Shown: in pieces, positions 9,790 to 18,542 of the stretch
Numbering within the stretch: position 1 is the stretch's first letter
How the letters are laid out: each line of letters opens with the position of its first letter
Source: Chloroflexota bacterium
GTDB taxonomy: Bacteria > Chloroflexota > Dehalococcoidia > Lucifugimonadales > G022566795
NCBI GenBank assembly: GCA_022566795.1
Contig: JADFIF010000015.1
Coordinates: forward strand, 1-33,166
DNA: 33,166 bases
Reading direction: 5' to 3'
Translations under genes and position numbers: made by a program
The notes under the pieces: model-generated
Database searches by the model: none
Told to the model about the DNA's origin: nothing
The model's input: only the letters and a program-made list of their open reading frames with translations

Positions 9790-10806
9790 CTATTCGTCCA
9801 CGCCGCCTTCGGCGGTCAGGCGGTGGAATACGTCCTCGAGATGTGCGACCTCTTCGTGCAGCTCCCAGAGGATCCAGTCATGGCGTTTCGCGAGGCGGAA
9901 GATCTCAGGGCGGATATCCTCATCTCCGTCGATCGACACGACGTAGCGCTTCCGGCCGTCCACTGGAGCCTGGCGCTCAACTGACGTCACGCTGTCGAGC
10001 TTCGCGAGCGCCGACTCGACCTCGCTTCCTTCGACCTCGACGTACACCGAGCGCATGCCCTCGGCCTTTTTGAGCAAGTCCTGCACAGGGCTGTCGGCTA
10101 TGAGGCGTCCGCGATTGATTACGAGGACCCGCTGGCAGGTGTTCTCGACCTCCTGCATAACGTGCGTGCTCAGCAGGACGGTGCGCTCTTTGCCAAGGGA
10201 TCGGATGAGGTCGCGTATTGTCAGGCGCTGGTTCGGGTCGAGGCCCTCGGTTGGCTCGTCCAACACGAGTATCGACGGGCGATGCAGGATGGCCTGCGCC
10301 AGGCCTACGCGCTGCCTGTAGCCCTTGGAAAGCTGGCTTATGGGCCGGTAGTAGACCTCGGTGAGTCCAGCCTCTTCCAGCGTCTGGTCCAGGTTTTCCT
10401 TCTTCGCTGCCCGCGACATGCCTCGAAGGTCTGCCACGAAGGTGAGATAGTCCCGGACCAGCATCTCCCCGTAGAGGGGGTTGTTTTCCGGCAGGTAGCC
10501 GATGTGCTGGCGCGTGGCCACGTCGTTGTCCTGCGTGTCGAGGCCGTTGATGTTGATCCGGCCCGCATCCGGCGTGTAGTAGGAGGTGAGCATCCGCATC
10601 GTAGTCGTCTTGCCCGAGCCATTGGGACCCAGGAATCCCACGACCTCTCCCTTGCGGATTTCGAAGGTGACGTCCTGAACGGCTTTTGTGGCGCCGAAAC
10701 TCTTGCTGACGCCACTGACCTGCAGCGTCAATGCGTCGCCGTTTCGCGCACCTGCGGCAGCTTCTCTCTTTGTTTCCGCTTCGGCCATGGTGGTCGCCGC
10801 CTTCAC
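9790..10806 (-). CDS. ABC transporter ATP-binding protein, GldA-like
   Basis: Walker A GPNGSGKTTTMRML, signature LSKGYRQRVGLAQA, Walker B ILVLDEPTEGLDPNQ. GTG at 10806 lies within a direct repeat, and the in-frame ATG at 10788 (MAEAET) may be the true start. Confidence 0.93.
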   Translation of the reverse strand: MKAATTMAEAETKREAAAGARNGDALTLQVSGVSKSFGATKAVQDVTFEIRKGEVVGFLGPNGSGKTTTMRMLTSYYTPDAGRININGLDTQDNDVATRQHIGYLPENNPLYGEMLVRDYLTFVADLRGMSRAAKKENLDQTLEEAGLTEVYYRPISQLSKGYRQRVGLAQAILHRPSILVLDEPTEGLDPNQRLTIRDLIRSLGKERTVLLSTHVMQEVENTCQRVLVINRGRLIADSPVQDLLKKAEGMRSVYVEVEGSEVESALAKLDSVTSVERQAPVDGRKRYVVSIDGDEDIRPEIFRLAKRHDWILWELHEEVAHLEDVFHRLTAEGGVDE

Positions 10807-10980
10807 TAAGAAGCTATCTCAAGAGGGCAAATGCCTTGTTCCCACTCACTCGCCCTCAGGGTCTTTTTGTTCCTGGGGGCACGTCCCTTCGACAGGCTCA
10901 GGGCAGGCTCCCCAGACCCCTTGCCCAAGGGGTTAGCCCTCTGGGCTCCCGGGGCGCCGGGTTTTGAGATAGTCACTAAG
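10803..10980. mobile_element. MITE-like hairpin-rich insertion with terminal inverted repeats and flanking direct repeats
   Basis: TCACTAAG at 10803-10810 and 10973-10980. CTATCTCAA (10814-10822) is the exact inverse of TTGAGATAG (10964-10972). The interior carries several hairpins and no convincing ORF. Confidence 0.55.
10885..10903. repeat. CCCTTCGACAGGCTCAGGG motif (dispersed intergenic repeat type)
   Basis: Exact motif read in the sequence. From general knowledge, CCTTCGACAGGCTCAGGG-type words recur in intergenic regions of many bacterial genomes. Single copy in this window. Confidence 0.5.
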
Positions 10981-11286
10981 CATACGCAGACGCGTTCGGG
11001 TTCGGATGCACGGTCCCCACCGCCCCGATTCGCACGCGCCGCCCATGACAACGCGTCATCAAGCAACGGACATTATACCAACCCAGGTCTAGGCGCGCGT
11101 CTCGGGCACCCGGAGTTTGGCGGCGCCCAAGGCGGCGGTGAGTGGTGCAGAGGGCACGACGGCCGGTCGAAGGGATAGGGCCTGGCGCTTTGGACATCCC
11201 ACACGCCGCAGGGCTGGTCCAAGACCCTGCTCATACACAGGGTGGCCGAAAGAGCTACCGCAAACGCCTTGCCAGCGCCCTGCCAG

Positions 11287-12888
11287 CTAGTCGTTGTACG
11301 GTGCTGGCAGCTTGGCGGGATTGAGCTCAGTAATCAGCGACTCGGTGGTCAGCACCATTCCCGCGACGCTGGCGGCGTTTTCGAGAGCTGAGCGAGTGAC
11401 CTTGGCGGGGTCGACGATCCCCATCTCGAACATCTTGCCGAACCGGTCAGCCTCCGCATCGAAGCCCCAGTCGCCCTCGCCTTTCCGGACTTGGTCGAGA
11501 ACGACCTCTCCTCCGAAACCTGCATTGGACGCGATGAGCTTCACGGGAGCCTCTGCCGCCGCTGCCACGATGTCGAAACCTATCCGCTCGTCGCCCGTGG
11601 CCTGGATCTTGTCCTTAGTCGCCTGGACCGCGCGCACCAGTGCCGTGCCTCCTCCCGGGACGATGCCCTCCTCCATAGCGGCGCGCGTGGCCGCAAGCGC
11701 GTCTTCCAGTCGCTGCTTTTTCTCTCGCAGCTCGATCTCCGTGGCGGCGCCGACCCGGATTACAGATACGCCACCCGACAGCTTCGCGGCCCGCTCCTCA
11801 AGCTTTTCTCGATCGTAGTCCGACGTTGTGTCCTCGGCCTGCTGCCTGATCTGACTGACTCGCGCCTGGATCGCCGAAGCGTCACCACCGCCCTCCACAA
11901 AGGTCGTGTCGTCCTTTGTGGCAATTATCCGGCGGCAGCGCCCCAGGTCGGAGATTTCAACGGAGTCGAGGGCGCGGCCGATGTCCTTGCTTATGACGGT
12001 CGCCCCGAACAGGATGCCCATGTCCTCGAGGATCGCCTTGCGCCGGTCGCCAAAGCCTGGAGCCTTGATGGCGAGGCAGCTTAGGTTACCCTTGATCTTG
12101 TTCACGACCAGCGTCGCCAACGCCTCGCCTTCGATGTCCTCGGCGATGACGACAATGTTCTTGCTCACGGGACTCAGCTTCTCCAACAGCGGAAGCAGGT
12201 CCGCCATGGCCGAGATCTTCTCCGTGGTGACGAGGACGTACGGCTCCTCGATCTCCGCCGTCATCTTCTCGGCATTGGTGACGAGATAAGGAGAGACAAA
12301 GCCGCGGTCGACCTGCATGCCTTCTACGTACTCGATCTCGTAGGTAAGGCCTTTGGACTCCTCGACCGTGACGATTCCGGCGGCGCCGAGTTTGTGCAAG
12401 ATGCCGGCGATGATTCCGCCCATCTCCTCGTCGTGAGACGAGAGAACGGCGACCTGCGTTATCTGCTCCTTCCCGGAGACGGTCTGGGCCATGGAGGTGA
12501 TCTCGGCCTTGATGGCATCGACGGCCTTCTCTATCCCACGCTTGAGGGACATCGGCTCCGCGCCGGCGGCCACGTTCTTGAAGCCCTCGTGAAGCATCGC
12601 CTGGGCGAGGATCGTGGAGGTCGTCGTGCCATCGCCGACGGCATCGTTGGTCTTGCTGGCGGCCTCTTTGAGTAGCTGGGCTCCCATGTTCTCGAAGGGC
12701 TCCTTGAGCTCGATCTCCTTGGCGATGGTTACGCCGTCACTGCATACGAGAGGCGACCCAAAGTCCTTGTCTAGGATGACGTTGCGTCCGGCGGGGCCGA
12801 GTGTGACTCCGACGGCTCTCGCGAGGGTATCCATCCCGTCCATTAGACGAGATCGCGCGTCCGCACTGAACTGAAATTGCTTGGCCAT
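11287..12888 (-). CDS. groEL: Chaperonin GroEL (60 kDa), lacking the GGM-rich C-terminal tail
   Basis: LARAVGVTLGPAGRNVILDKDFGSPLVCSDGVTIAKEIEL, NDAVGDGTTTSTILAQAM, APGFGDRRKAILEDMGILFGATVIS, EEGIVPGGGTALVRA. Ends ...ITELNPAKLPAPYND. Confidence 0.95.
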   Translation of the reverse strand: MAKQFQFSADARSRLMDGMDTLARAVGVTLGPAGRNVILDKDFGSPLVCSDGVTIAKEIELKEPFENMGAQLLKEAASKTNDAVGDGTTTSTILAQAMLHEGFKNVAAGAEPMSLKRGIEKAVDAIKAEITSMAQTVSGKEQITQVAVLSSHDEEMGGIIAGILHKLGAAGIVTVEESKGLTYEIEYVEGMQVDRGFVSPYLVTNAEKMTAEIEEPYVLVTTEKISAMADLLPLLEKLSPVSKNIVVIAEDIEGEALATLVVNKIKGNLSCLAIKAPGFGDRRKAILEDMGILFGATVISKDIGRALDSVEISDLGRCRRIIATKDDTTFVEGGGDASAIQARVSQIRQQAEDTTSDYDREKLEERAAKLSGGVSVIRVGAATEIELREKKQRLEDALAATRAAMEEGIVPGGGTALVRAVQATKDKIQATGDERIGFDIVAAAAEAPVKLIASNAGFGGEVVLDQVRKGEGDWGFDAEADRFGKMFEMGIVDPAKVTRSALENAASVAGMVLTTESLITELNPAKLPAPYND

Positions 12889-13192
12889 AAACCCCCCTCG
12901 GATCTTTGGTGTGAGCTAATCTGCGTTGATTGCCGGTAGCCGATGTCGGGCCCGTCGGAGCCCGGCAACAGACGCTTGGAGCACTCGGCGCTGGCCGGCT
13001 GCCGCTACGTCCATGACTGTTCGCGCCAACTATTCTACCATAGCGGACGTCCTGAAATGAACTCGGACAGCCCGCCGATGCGTTGGGCTCGGTTGACAGG
13101 GTCAGAGCCCTCAATTAGGATTCGGTCCATCCGGCAGAGGCCCAGAAACACGTTGTGATATTTGGCCCACCGGCGCGGGGCAAGGAGGAGAC

Positions 13193-14149
13193 ATGGTATC
13201 GAGTGTACTCGTAGGTAGCGGCGCTTTTACGTATGAGGCCCTGGCGACGTGGGAAAAGCTGCCCACGGGAGTCCGCCTGATCGAATGCCCCGGCGTGGCG
13301 GTGGATTCGAAGGACAACGTATACGTGCTCACGCGCAACCCGGACCACCCGGTCATGGTCTTCGACCGCGACGGTAGCTGGCAGAAGTCCTTCGGGCAGG
13401 GCGTCTTCAGCGACCGCACACACGGAATCTTCATCGGACCCGACGACTCGATCTTCTGTGACGACGATGGAACCCATACGGTGACGAAGTTCAACACCGA
13501 CGGCGAGCTGCTGATGACGATCGGCAACCGGGGCCAACCCTCGAAAAAGTGGGGAGGTGAGCCCTTCAACAGGCCCACCCATGCGGCGGTTTCACCCAAC
13601 ACGGGCCACATCTTCATCAGCGACGGATACGGCAACTCGCGTGTGCACAAGTATACGGCTGATGGCCAATACGTGCTCTCGTGGGGGGAGCCGGGAATCG
13701 ACGCCGGCCAGTTCATGCGGCCCCACAACGTGGTCGTAGACTCGGACGACAAGGTCTACGTTGCCGACCGCGAGTCCCATCGCGTTCAAATCTTCGACGC
13801 CGACGGAAAGTTCATCACAATGTGGAACAATATCCATCGCCCGGACGGCATGGTGATCGGGCCGGATGGGAACATCTATATCGGCGAGCTCAACGGCATG
13901 CCAGGTGTCGACGACGCGCCCGGTCTGGGACACCGTGTGAGCATTCTCAACCGACGGGGAGAGCTGCTGGCGCGCATAGGCGATCCTGAGGAGGGCGAGG
14001 AGCCAGGCAAATTCATCGCTCCTCACGGCATCGCCGTCGACTCCCGAGGCGATATCTACGTCGGCGAAGTCGCCTTCACGATACGCGGCCGCCACATGGA
14101 CCCGCCGAAGGAGCTCAAGAGCCTCAAGAAACTGCGCAAAGCCGGGTAA
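13193..14149 (+). CDS. NHL-repeat beta-propeller protein (peptidyl-alpha-hydroxyglycine alpha-amidating lyase-like)
   Basis: Repeated NHL units: GVAVDSKDNVYVLTRNPDHPVMVFD, PHNVVVDSDDKVYVADRESHRVQIFDADGKF, PHGIAVDSRGDIYVGEV. AAGGAGG Shine-Dalgarno before the ATG. Confidence 0.88.
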   Translation: MVSSVLVGSGAFTYEALATWEKLPTGVRLIECPGVAVDSKDNVYVLTRNPDHPVMVFDRDGSWQKSFGQGVFSDRTHGIFIGPDDSIFCDDDGTHTVTKFNTDGELLMTIGNRGQPSKKWGGEPFNRPTHAAVSPNTGHIFISDGYGNSRVHKYTADGQYVLSWGEPGIDAGQFMRPHNVVVDSDDKVYVADRESHRVQIFDADGKFITMWNNIHRPDGMVIGPDGNIYIGELNGMPGVDDAPGLGHRVSILNRRGELLARIGDPEEGEEPGKFIAPHGIAVDSRGDIYVGEVAFTIRGRHMDPPKELKSLKKLRKAG

Positions 14150-14223
14150 CCCAGCCCGTCACCGAGGCCGCCGGCCGCGGCAGGAGACCGATGGGGACGA
14201 GGGCGTCTGAACGCCAGGATTTT

Positions 14224-14673
14224 CTACGCTGAAGGCGTGCTGCCCAAGACGTGAAGGACGCGCCTGAGACTGAAGTCGGCCTTGGGGATGACCGCCTCCA
14301 AGTGAGCGTCGTGCGCCGCTCGTTTGAGGACCTCCTCCGTGTAGGCGGTGACCAGCGCGATCTTCACGTCGGGGCGCTGCTTTTTCATCCGCCTTGCCGT
14401 CTCCAACCCGTCGATGCCAGGCAGCCGGAAGTCGAGGAGGACTAGGTCGGGCGCCACCCGGTCGAGGGCGTCGAGAGCCTCTTCGCCCGACGACGCGATG
14501 AAGCCCACCTTCAGGTGTGGCTCCAGCGTGAGCGTCAGGACGACGAGCTCCTGGAACTCTGGCGCGTCCTCGACGACCATGATCGTAGCCGGCGACGCGC
14601 CCTTCGCATCCACAGCCCCGTTGCCAGTAGCCGCCTGTGCCGGATCGATGGTGCTGCCTCCGCGTGGCGTCAT
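14224..14673 (-). CDS. Single-domain response regulator (CheY-like receiver)
   Basis: IMVVEDAPEFQELV, DLVLLDFRLPGIDGLETARRMK, VTAYTEE, AVIPKADFS. No output domain. Confidence 0.88.
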   Translation of the reverse strand: MTPRGGSTIDPAQAATGNGAVDAKGASPATIMVVEDAPEFQELVVLTLTLEPHLKVGFIASSGEEALDALDRVAPDLVLLDFRLPGIDGLETARRMKKQRPDVKIALVTAYTEEVLKRAAHDAHLEAVIPKADFSLRRVLHVLGSTPSA

Positions 14674-14754
14674 GCGATGCGCCTCCTATGACTCATACGC
14701 TCGACTCATACGCTCCGGGAAAGCCTCTTTGGGCGTGGCGCAGTCTCGAGAAGA

Positions 14755-15249
14755 CTACTTCCACCCGAGGCTGCCTCCTTTGTCCGGTGTCAGCGATAGT
14801 CGGTGACCCTCGTCGCACCTGTAACGGCCCTCGCGGACGCCTTTTCGATTCCCCGAGACCGAGGAACGAATCATCTGCTTATCGCAGAAGGGGCACTTCA
14901 CACCGTGCACGACAAAGTTTCGCACCCGCTCGACATGTACGTGGGCGGTCAGGTCTGTCAGCGCGGGGAAGGTGCCGACGTACCGGATGACATAGCGAGT
15001 CGCGCTGCTTATGATGCTCTTCTCGCGAGCGCCGGCGTTTGGCGCCGTGTAGTGGTAGTCTACGTAGCCGCACTGCAGACACTCAGGCTCCTCGTAGGTG
15101 ATCCACAGGGGGGCCTCGCACCGGGGGCATACCATCCGGGAACGGGTGGACGTAATGGCCTCTGGCCGTCCCTGGGTCTCCGCGCCCTGGGTCTGCGCAA
15201 AGGAATCGTTTTCGTGCGTAACAGTGGGCCTTACAAGCGGGACAACCAC
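14755..15249 (-). CDS. Hypothetical protein with two zinc-ribbon-like Cys clusters
   Basis: CPRCEAPLWITYEEPECLQCGY and VKCPFCDKQM...RYRCDEGHRLSL. Open frame with coding-like composition. Confidence 0.65.
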   Translation of the reverse strand: MVVPLVRPTVTHENDSFAQTQGAETQGRPEAITSTRSRMVCPRCEAPLWITYEEPECLQCGYVDYHYTAPNAGAREKSIISSATRYVIRYVGTFPALTDLTAHVHVERVRNFVVHGVKCPFCDKQMIRSSVSGNRKGVREGRYRCDEGHRLSLTPDKGGSLGWK

Positions 15250-15517
15250 ACTGCTCCTCCTTCTTAATGAGCGCGGGAAGGCTTCGCCTACCCGGTCGCG
15301 GTATCTAGGATTCAGTCTGGGATGGGAACCATTACCCGAGTGTTACCTGTTTGCGCCCAGCTCCGAGCCGACGATCTGTCGGCCCGAGTTCTCGATGGCT
15401 TCTCCAGTGTCAACCGTGCCCGATGGCCGCCAAACCGAGCCTGGGTGCTCCCCTGTTCCCTCCCTGCTGTCAAAGGCTAGTTTAGGAACAGCGCATCAAA
15501 CCGGCATCAGAAATGGG

Positions 15518-15534
15518 TCCTAGTCGGACTAGGA
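15518..15534. promoter_or_regulatory. Perfect dyad TCCTAGTC-G-GACTAGGA, candidate operator
   Basis: 17-nt perfect palindrome in a ~665 bp divergent intergenic region. The half-site GGTCCTA is repeated at 15539-15545, 23 bp downstream of the first. Confidence 0.4.
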
Positions 15535-15914
15535 AAAAGGTCCTATGTCATCTCCGCCCACCAGTGCGCGAAACGCCCTTTCAACCAGCCCTCCGGTCCA
15601 CCTCTCGCAGGGAAGGGAGGGGAATCCGAACTGAGGGTTTCCCTCATCTTTCGGGGCAGAGCCGGCGAAAGGCTTCGCGCCCCTCGTCGACCCGACGCTC
15701 TTCGCCGGCGGCCAGGGCGACTCCCGCGACCGATTTTCAGTCGGTACGGCAGACTTGCGGACGAGAATCCCACGTTTGGTGTGACCAATGGACGGTTCGC
15801 GGCGGGTCGCCCAGTGCTACTGTTGGTCGAACCTGATGAGGCAACGTCGATGGCGGCGACGCCGTTTTACGACCGAAGACCCGCCCATCGAGAATCAAGG
15901 ACTGAGGAGGCGTC

Positions 15915-16568
15915 ATGACGAGCAAGCAGTTCAGCGAGCGTTTTGGAACAGAATGGGAGGCACGCGTGTCCGGGACATCCGGCCAGCAGGTCAGCCAGCA
16001 GGTGGACCAGCAGATGGAGACGTACGCCAACGGGAGCTCTGGACCAGCGCAGGACGGGAATTTCGATCACAGGCAGCAGTCGTCCCTGATGCAGCTCGCG
16101 GAACAGACCGTCATTGAGGCACACAAGCTCGCCGAGAGAATCAAGGAGCAGGGTGTCAAGGACGGCGAGGCCGAGGCGGAGAGAATCGCCTCGATCGCCG
16201 AGGAGAAGGCCAAGCGGCAAGCGGCGATGCTCCTGGAAACCACCCAAGACGAGGCGGCCGCCAACGCCAATGCAGTTGCTGCTCAGGCCGAGCAGGAGGC
16301 CCAACAGATGGTGCGGAAGGCTCGGCGAGAGGCGCACGACATCATCATGGCCGCCAAACAGCAGGCCGACGATTTCGTTTCCGATGCACGACTGGAAGCG
16401 GAGTACATGGTGCGGAAGCTGACCGCAAGGGCTACAGACGAGATCAGGGAGGCCGTGGCCAATATCTCGAATAGCCTGCTGCCCGACATCGACCAGCCGT
16501 TCGAGGTCGAAACCGAGAATCCCAATCCCACGAAGTCGCGCCGCGGCAAAGCTAAGAGCAAGCGATAG
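15915..16568 (+). CDS. Coiled-coil protein (DivIVA/ATP-synthase-b-like helical)
   Basis: Long Ala/Glu/Lys/Arg-rich heptad-like helix (AEQTVIEAHKLAERIKEQ...EAERIASIAEEKAKRQAAMLLETTQDEAAANANAVAAQAEQEAQQMVRKARREAHDII), basic C-terminal tail. Confidence 0.7.
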   Translation: MTSKQFSERFGTEWEARVSGTSGQQVSQQVDQQMETYANGSSGPAQDGNFDHRQQSSLMQLAEQTVIEAHKLAERIKEQGVKDGEAEAERIASIAEEKAKRQAAMLLETTQDEAAANANAVAAQAEQEAQQMVRKARREAHDIIMAAKQQADDFVSDARLEAEYMVRKLTARATDEIREAVANISNSLLPDIDQPFEVETENPNPTKSRRGKAKSKR

Positions 16569-16591
16569 CAGCGCGGGCGCGTCTGGGTGAG

Positions 16592-17239
16592 ATGATGACT
16601 AACTTCAACGGGAACCGGCACCTCTGGGGGCACGACTTTCGCGTGGTCGCCAACGGCCTGCACGAGGCCGATGTCGCCGCCTTCGTCGAGGGCGTGCTGA
16701 AAGAGTATCAGTCAAGCATCGAGAGGTCGAAGCACGTAGAGCCCCTGCACGAGCTTGCCCAAAAGACGGTGTCCGAAGCCGAGCGGATAGCCTCCCAGAT
16801 CAAGGCCGAGGCGGAAGCGGAGGCTGCGCGTCGGTCCACTCAGGTCGTCTCAGGCGCCGAGCACGAGGCGCAGGAGATCATCGCAAGGGCGCACCGTGCA
16901 GGGAGCACACTGGAAGCCGAGGGCCGGCGCAAGGTTCAGGACAGGATCGCCGAGATCGGCGAGACGCTCCAGACGATGAAGAGGTGGGCGGACGAGGAGT
17001 TTGCGGAGCTCAGGGAGCATGAGGGGCGGGTCGCTTTGTTTCACGCGTCCTTTGAGAGTTTCCTCAGGCTTATTGGCGACGGCGTTCAGCTCGACGGGCC
17101 ATCCGCGGAGCCGCTCTCGAAGGCCGTGGACCTCCCTCTGCTCGACGATTCGCCAGTCAACGGCGCCTCTGGGCAGCTCGGCCGCGATTTGGTCGAATTG
17201 CCGCCACCTCTCGACGACGGCGCGTACTCAAGCAACTAA
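16592..17239 (+). CDS. DivIVA-like coiled-coil protein, possible paralogue of the preceding gene
   Basis: HDFRVVANGLHEADVAAFVEGVLKEY is DivIVA N-terminal-like, followed by a coiled coil (LHELAQKTVSEAERIASQIKAEAEAEAARR) resembling the upstream gene. Confidence 0.68.
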   Translation: MMTNFNGNRHLWGHDFRVVANGLHEADVAAFVEGVLKEYQSSIERSKHVEPLHELAQKTVSEAERIASQIKAEAEAEAARRSTQVVSGAEHEAQEIIARAHRAGSTLEAEGRRKVQDRIAEIGETLQTMKRWADEEFAELREHEGRVALFHASFESFLRLIGDGVQLDGPSAEPLSKAVDLPLLDDSPVNGASGQLGRDLVELPPPLDDGAYSSN

Positions 17240-17318
17240 GGCTCGACTGGCAAAGGACCTGAGGGTTTCGTTCTGAGGGCATTTTTCTTGTCCCGCCCAC
17301 CAGCGCAGGACCCGAAGG

Positions 17319-18287
17319 CTAGGGCTCGGTGACCTCCGCGGCGAAGTGCTCGATGATGCGGACGCACGCCTCCACGTCGCGCGTGCGGAAGTCGTAGGTA
17401 AGCTGCGAGATGCCGATCTGGCTGCAGCGCCTGACGTCTTCGATCACCTCGCTCGTCGTGCCGATCATCGCGCCTCCGGTCCGTACCGTGCCGGTCTCCG
17501 GCATGCCCAGGTCGGTAAAGTGCAGGCTACGCTTCAGCGAGATGGTGATCTCATCGGGGTCCCGACCGGCCTCGTCCGCATAGCGCCGCAGGTAGGGCAG
17601 CATCCCCTCCACGTACTCGGGCGTCTGTCTCGTGGGGTGCCAGGCATCGCCAAAGGCGACCGTCCGCCGGATGGCCCGCCGGGTGTGGCCTCCGACCCAG
17701 ATGGGTATGTGCGGCTTCTGCACCGGCTTTGGGTAGAGCTGGATGCCGTCGAAGCTGTAGAACTCGCCCTGGTGCGAGGGATACTCCTCGGTCCAGAGGC
17801 ACTTGAAGATGGTCAGCCACTCGTCGCTCATCGCGCCGCGCCTGGCGTACGGCACGCCCAGGGTCTCGAACTCCTTCTCCAGCCAGCCAACGCCGACGCC
17901 GCAGATCACCCGGCCGCCCGTGAGCACGTCGAGGGACGCGAACATCTTGGCCTGGACGATTGGGTTGCGATACGGGAGGATGACGACCGTGCTGCCTATC
18001 CGTATCGTCCTCGTCCGAGCGGCGACGTAGCTGAGCAGCGTCATCGTTTCGAGGAATGGCTCGTCGGCCGAACGTGAGAATGAGCCATCAGCAGTGTACG
18101 GGTACTGGTCCGTGCCGGCCGTGGGCAGCACGATATGGTCCCCGGTCCAGATCGACTCGAAGCCCAGCGCCTCGGCGCGCTGGGCGAAGTAGCACAGCTC
18201 CTCGCCGTCGATAGAGTTGGGTAGCGCGAATCCGAACCTCATTGGCCTACGGAAGGGGCGACTGGAAGGAAGCGTCCATGGGGTCAC
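17319..18287 (-). CDS. LLM-class (probable F420-dependent) oxidoreductase
   Basis: MRFGFALPNSIDGEELCYFAQRAEALGFESIWTGDHIVLP, RTIRIGSTVVILPYRNPIVQAKMFASLDVLTGGRVICGVGVGW. Confidence 0.92.
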   Translation of the reverse strand: MTPWTLPSSRPFRRPMRFGFALPNSIDGEELCYFAQRAEALGFESIWTGDHIVLPTAGTDQYPYTADGSFSRSADEPFLETMTLLSYVAARTRTIRIGSTVVILPYRNPIVQAKMFASLDVLTGGRVICGVGVGWLEKEFETLGVPYARRGAMSDEWLTIFKCLWTEEYPSHQGEFYSFDGIQLYPKPVQKPHIPIWVGGHTRRAIRRTVAFGDAWHPTRQTPEYVEGMLPYLRRYADEAGRDPDEITISLKRSLHFTDLGMPETGTVRTGGAMIGTTSEVIEDVRRCSQIGISQLTYDFRTRDVEACVRIIEHFAAEVTEP

Positions 18288-18391
18288 CTCTGGTCGTTTA
18301 AGTCTGGATAGGCGACGAGTAGTTAGTCAGCAAGAACGCGATACGTACTTTTCCCACCCACCCGCTCGTGAGGCTCATGGTCTGCGGGAGC

Positions 18392-18420
18392 CCGAGGGGC
18401 TTGTCCCCTCGGAGCTTTTT
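18392..18420 (+). terminator. Intrinsic-terminator-like hairpin
   Basis: CCGAGGGG-CTTGT-CCCCTCGG (8 bp perfect stem) followed by AGCTTTTT on the plus strand. Confidence 0.5.
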
Positions 18421-18542
18421 CGAGTGTGGGCGGGCAGAATGTATCAAGACTTATGCAACCAAACACTGGGACACACACCGCTGTACTCGCTCTCCGGCGT
18501 CACTACCTTGAAGTGTAGTTTTCCCCGACGTCCGCTTTCAAC

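Noticed and set aside
12889-13050. CIRCE/HrcA operator upstream of groEL (GGAGCACTC half-site)
   Set aside because: The inverted second half-site GAGTGCTAA is absent at the required spacing.
15543-15788. 81-aa minus-strand ORF in the 15.2-15.9 kb intergenic region
   Set aside because: No start-site support, composition driven by the stem-loop sequences, and no recognisable domain.
15661-15790. tRNA (tRNA-Glu or tRNA-Sec) suggested by ACCGA-TTTTCAG-TCGGT, which has a 5-bp stem and 7-nt loop
   Set aside because: No matching acceptor stem, D-arm or GTTCGAATCC-type T-arm. The TCA reading does not keep the anticodon stem, so it is not selC.
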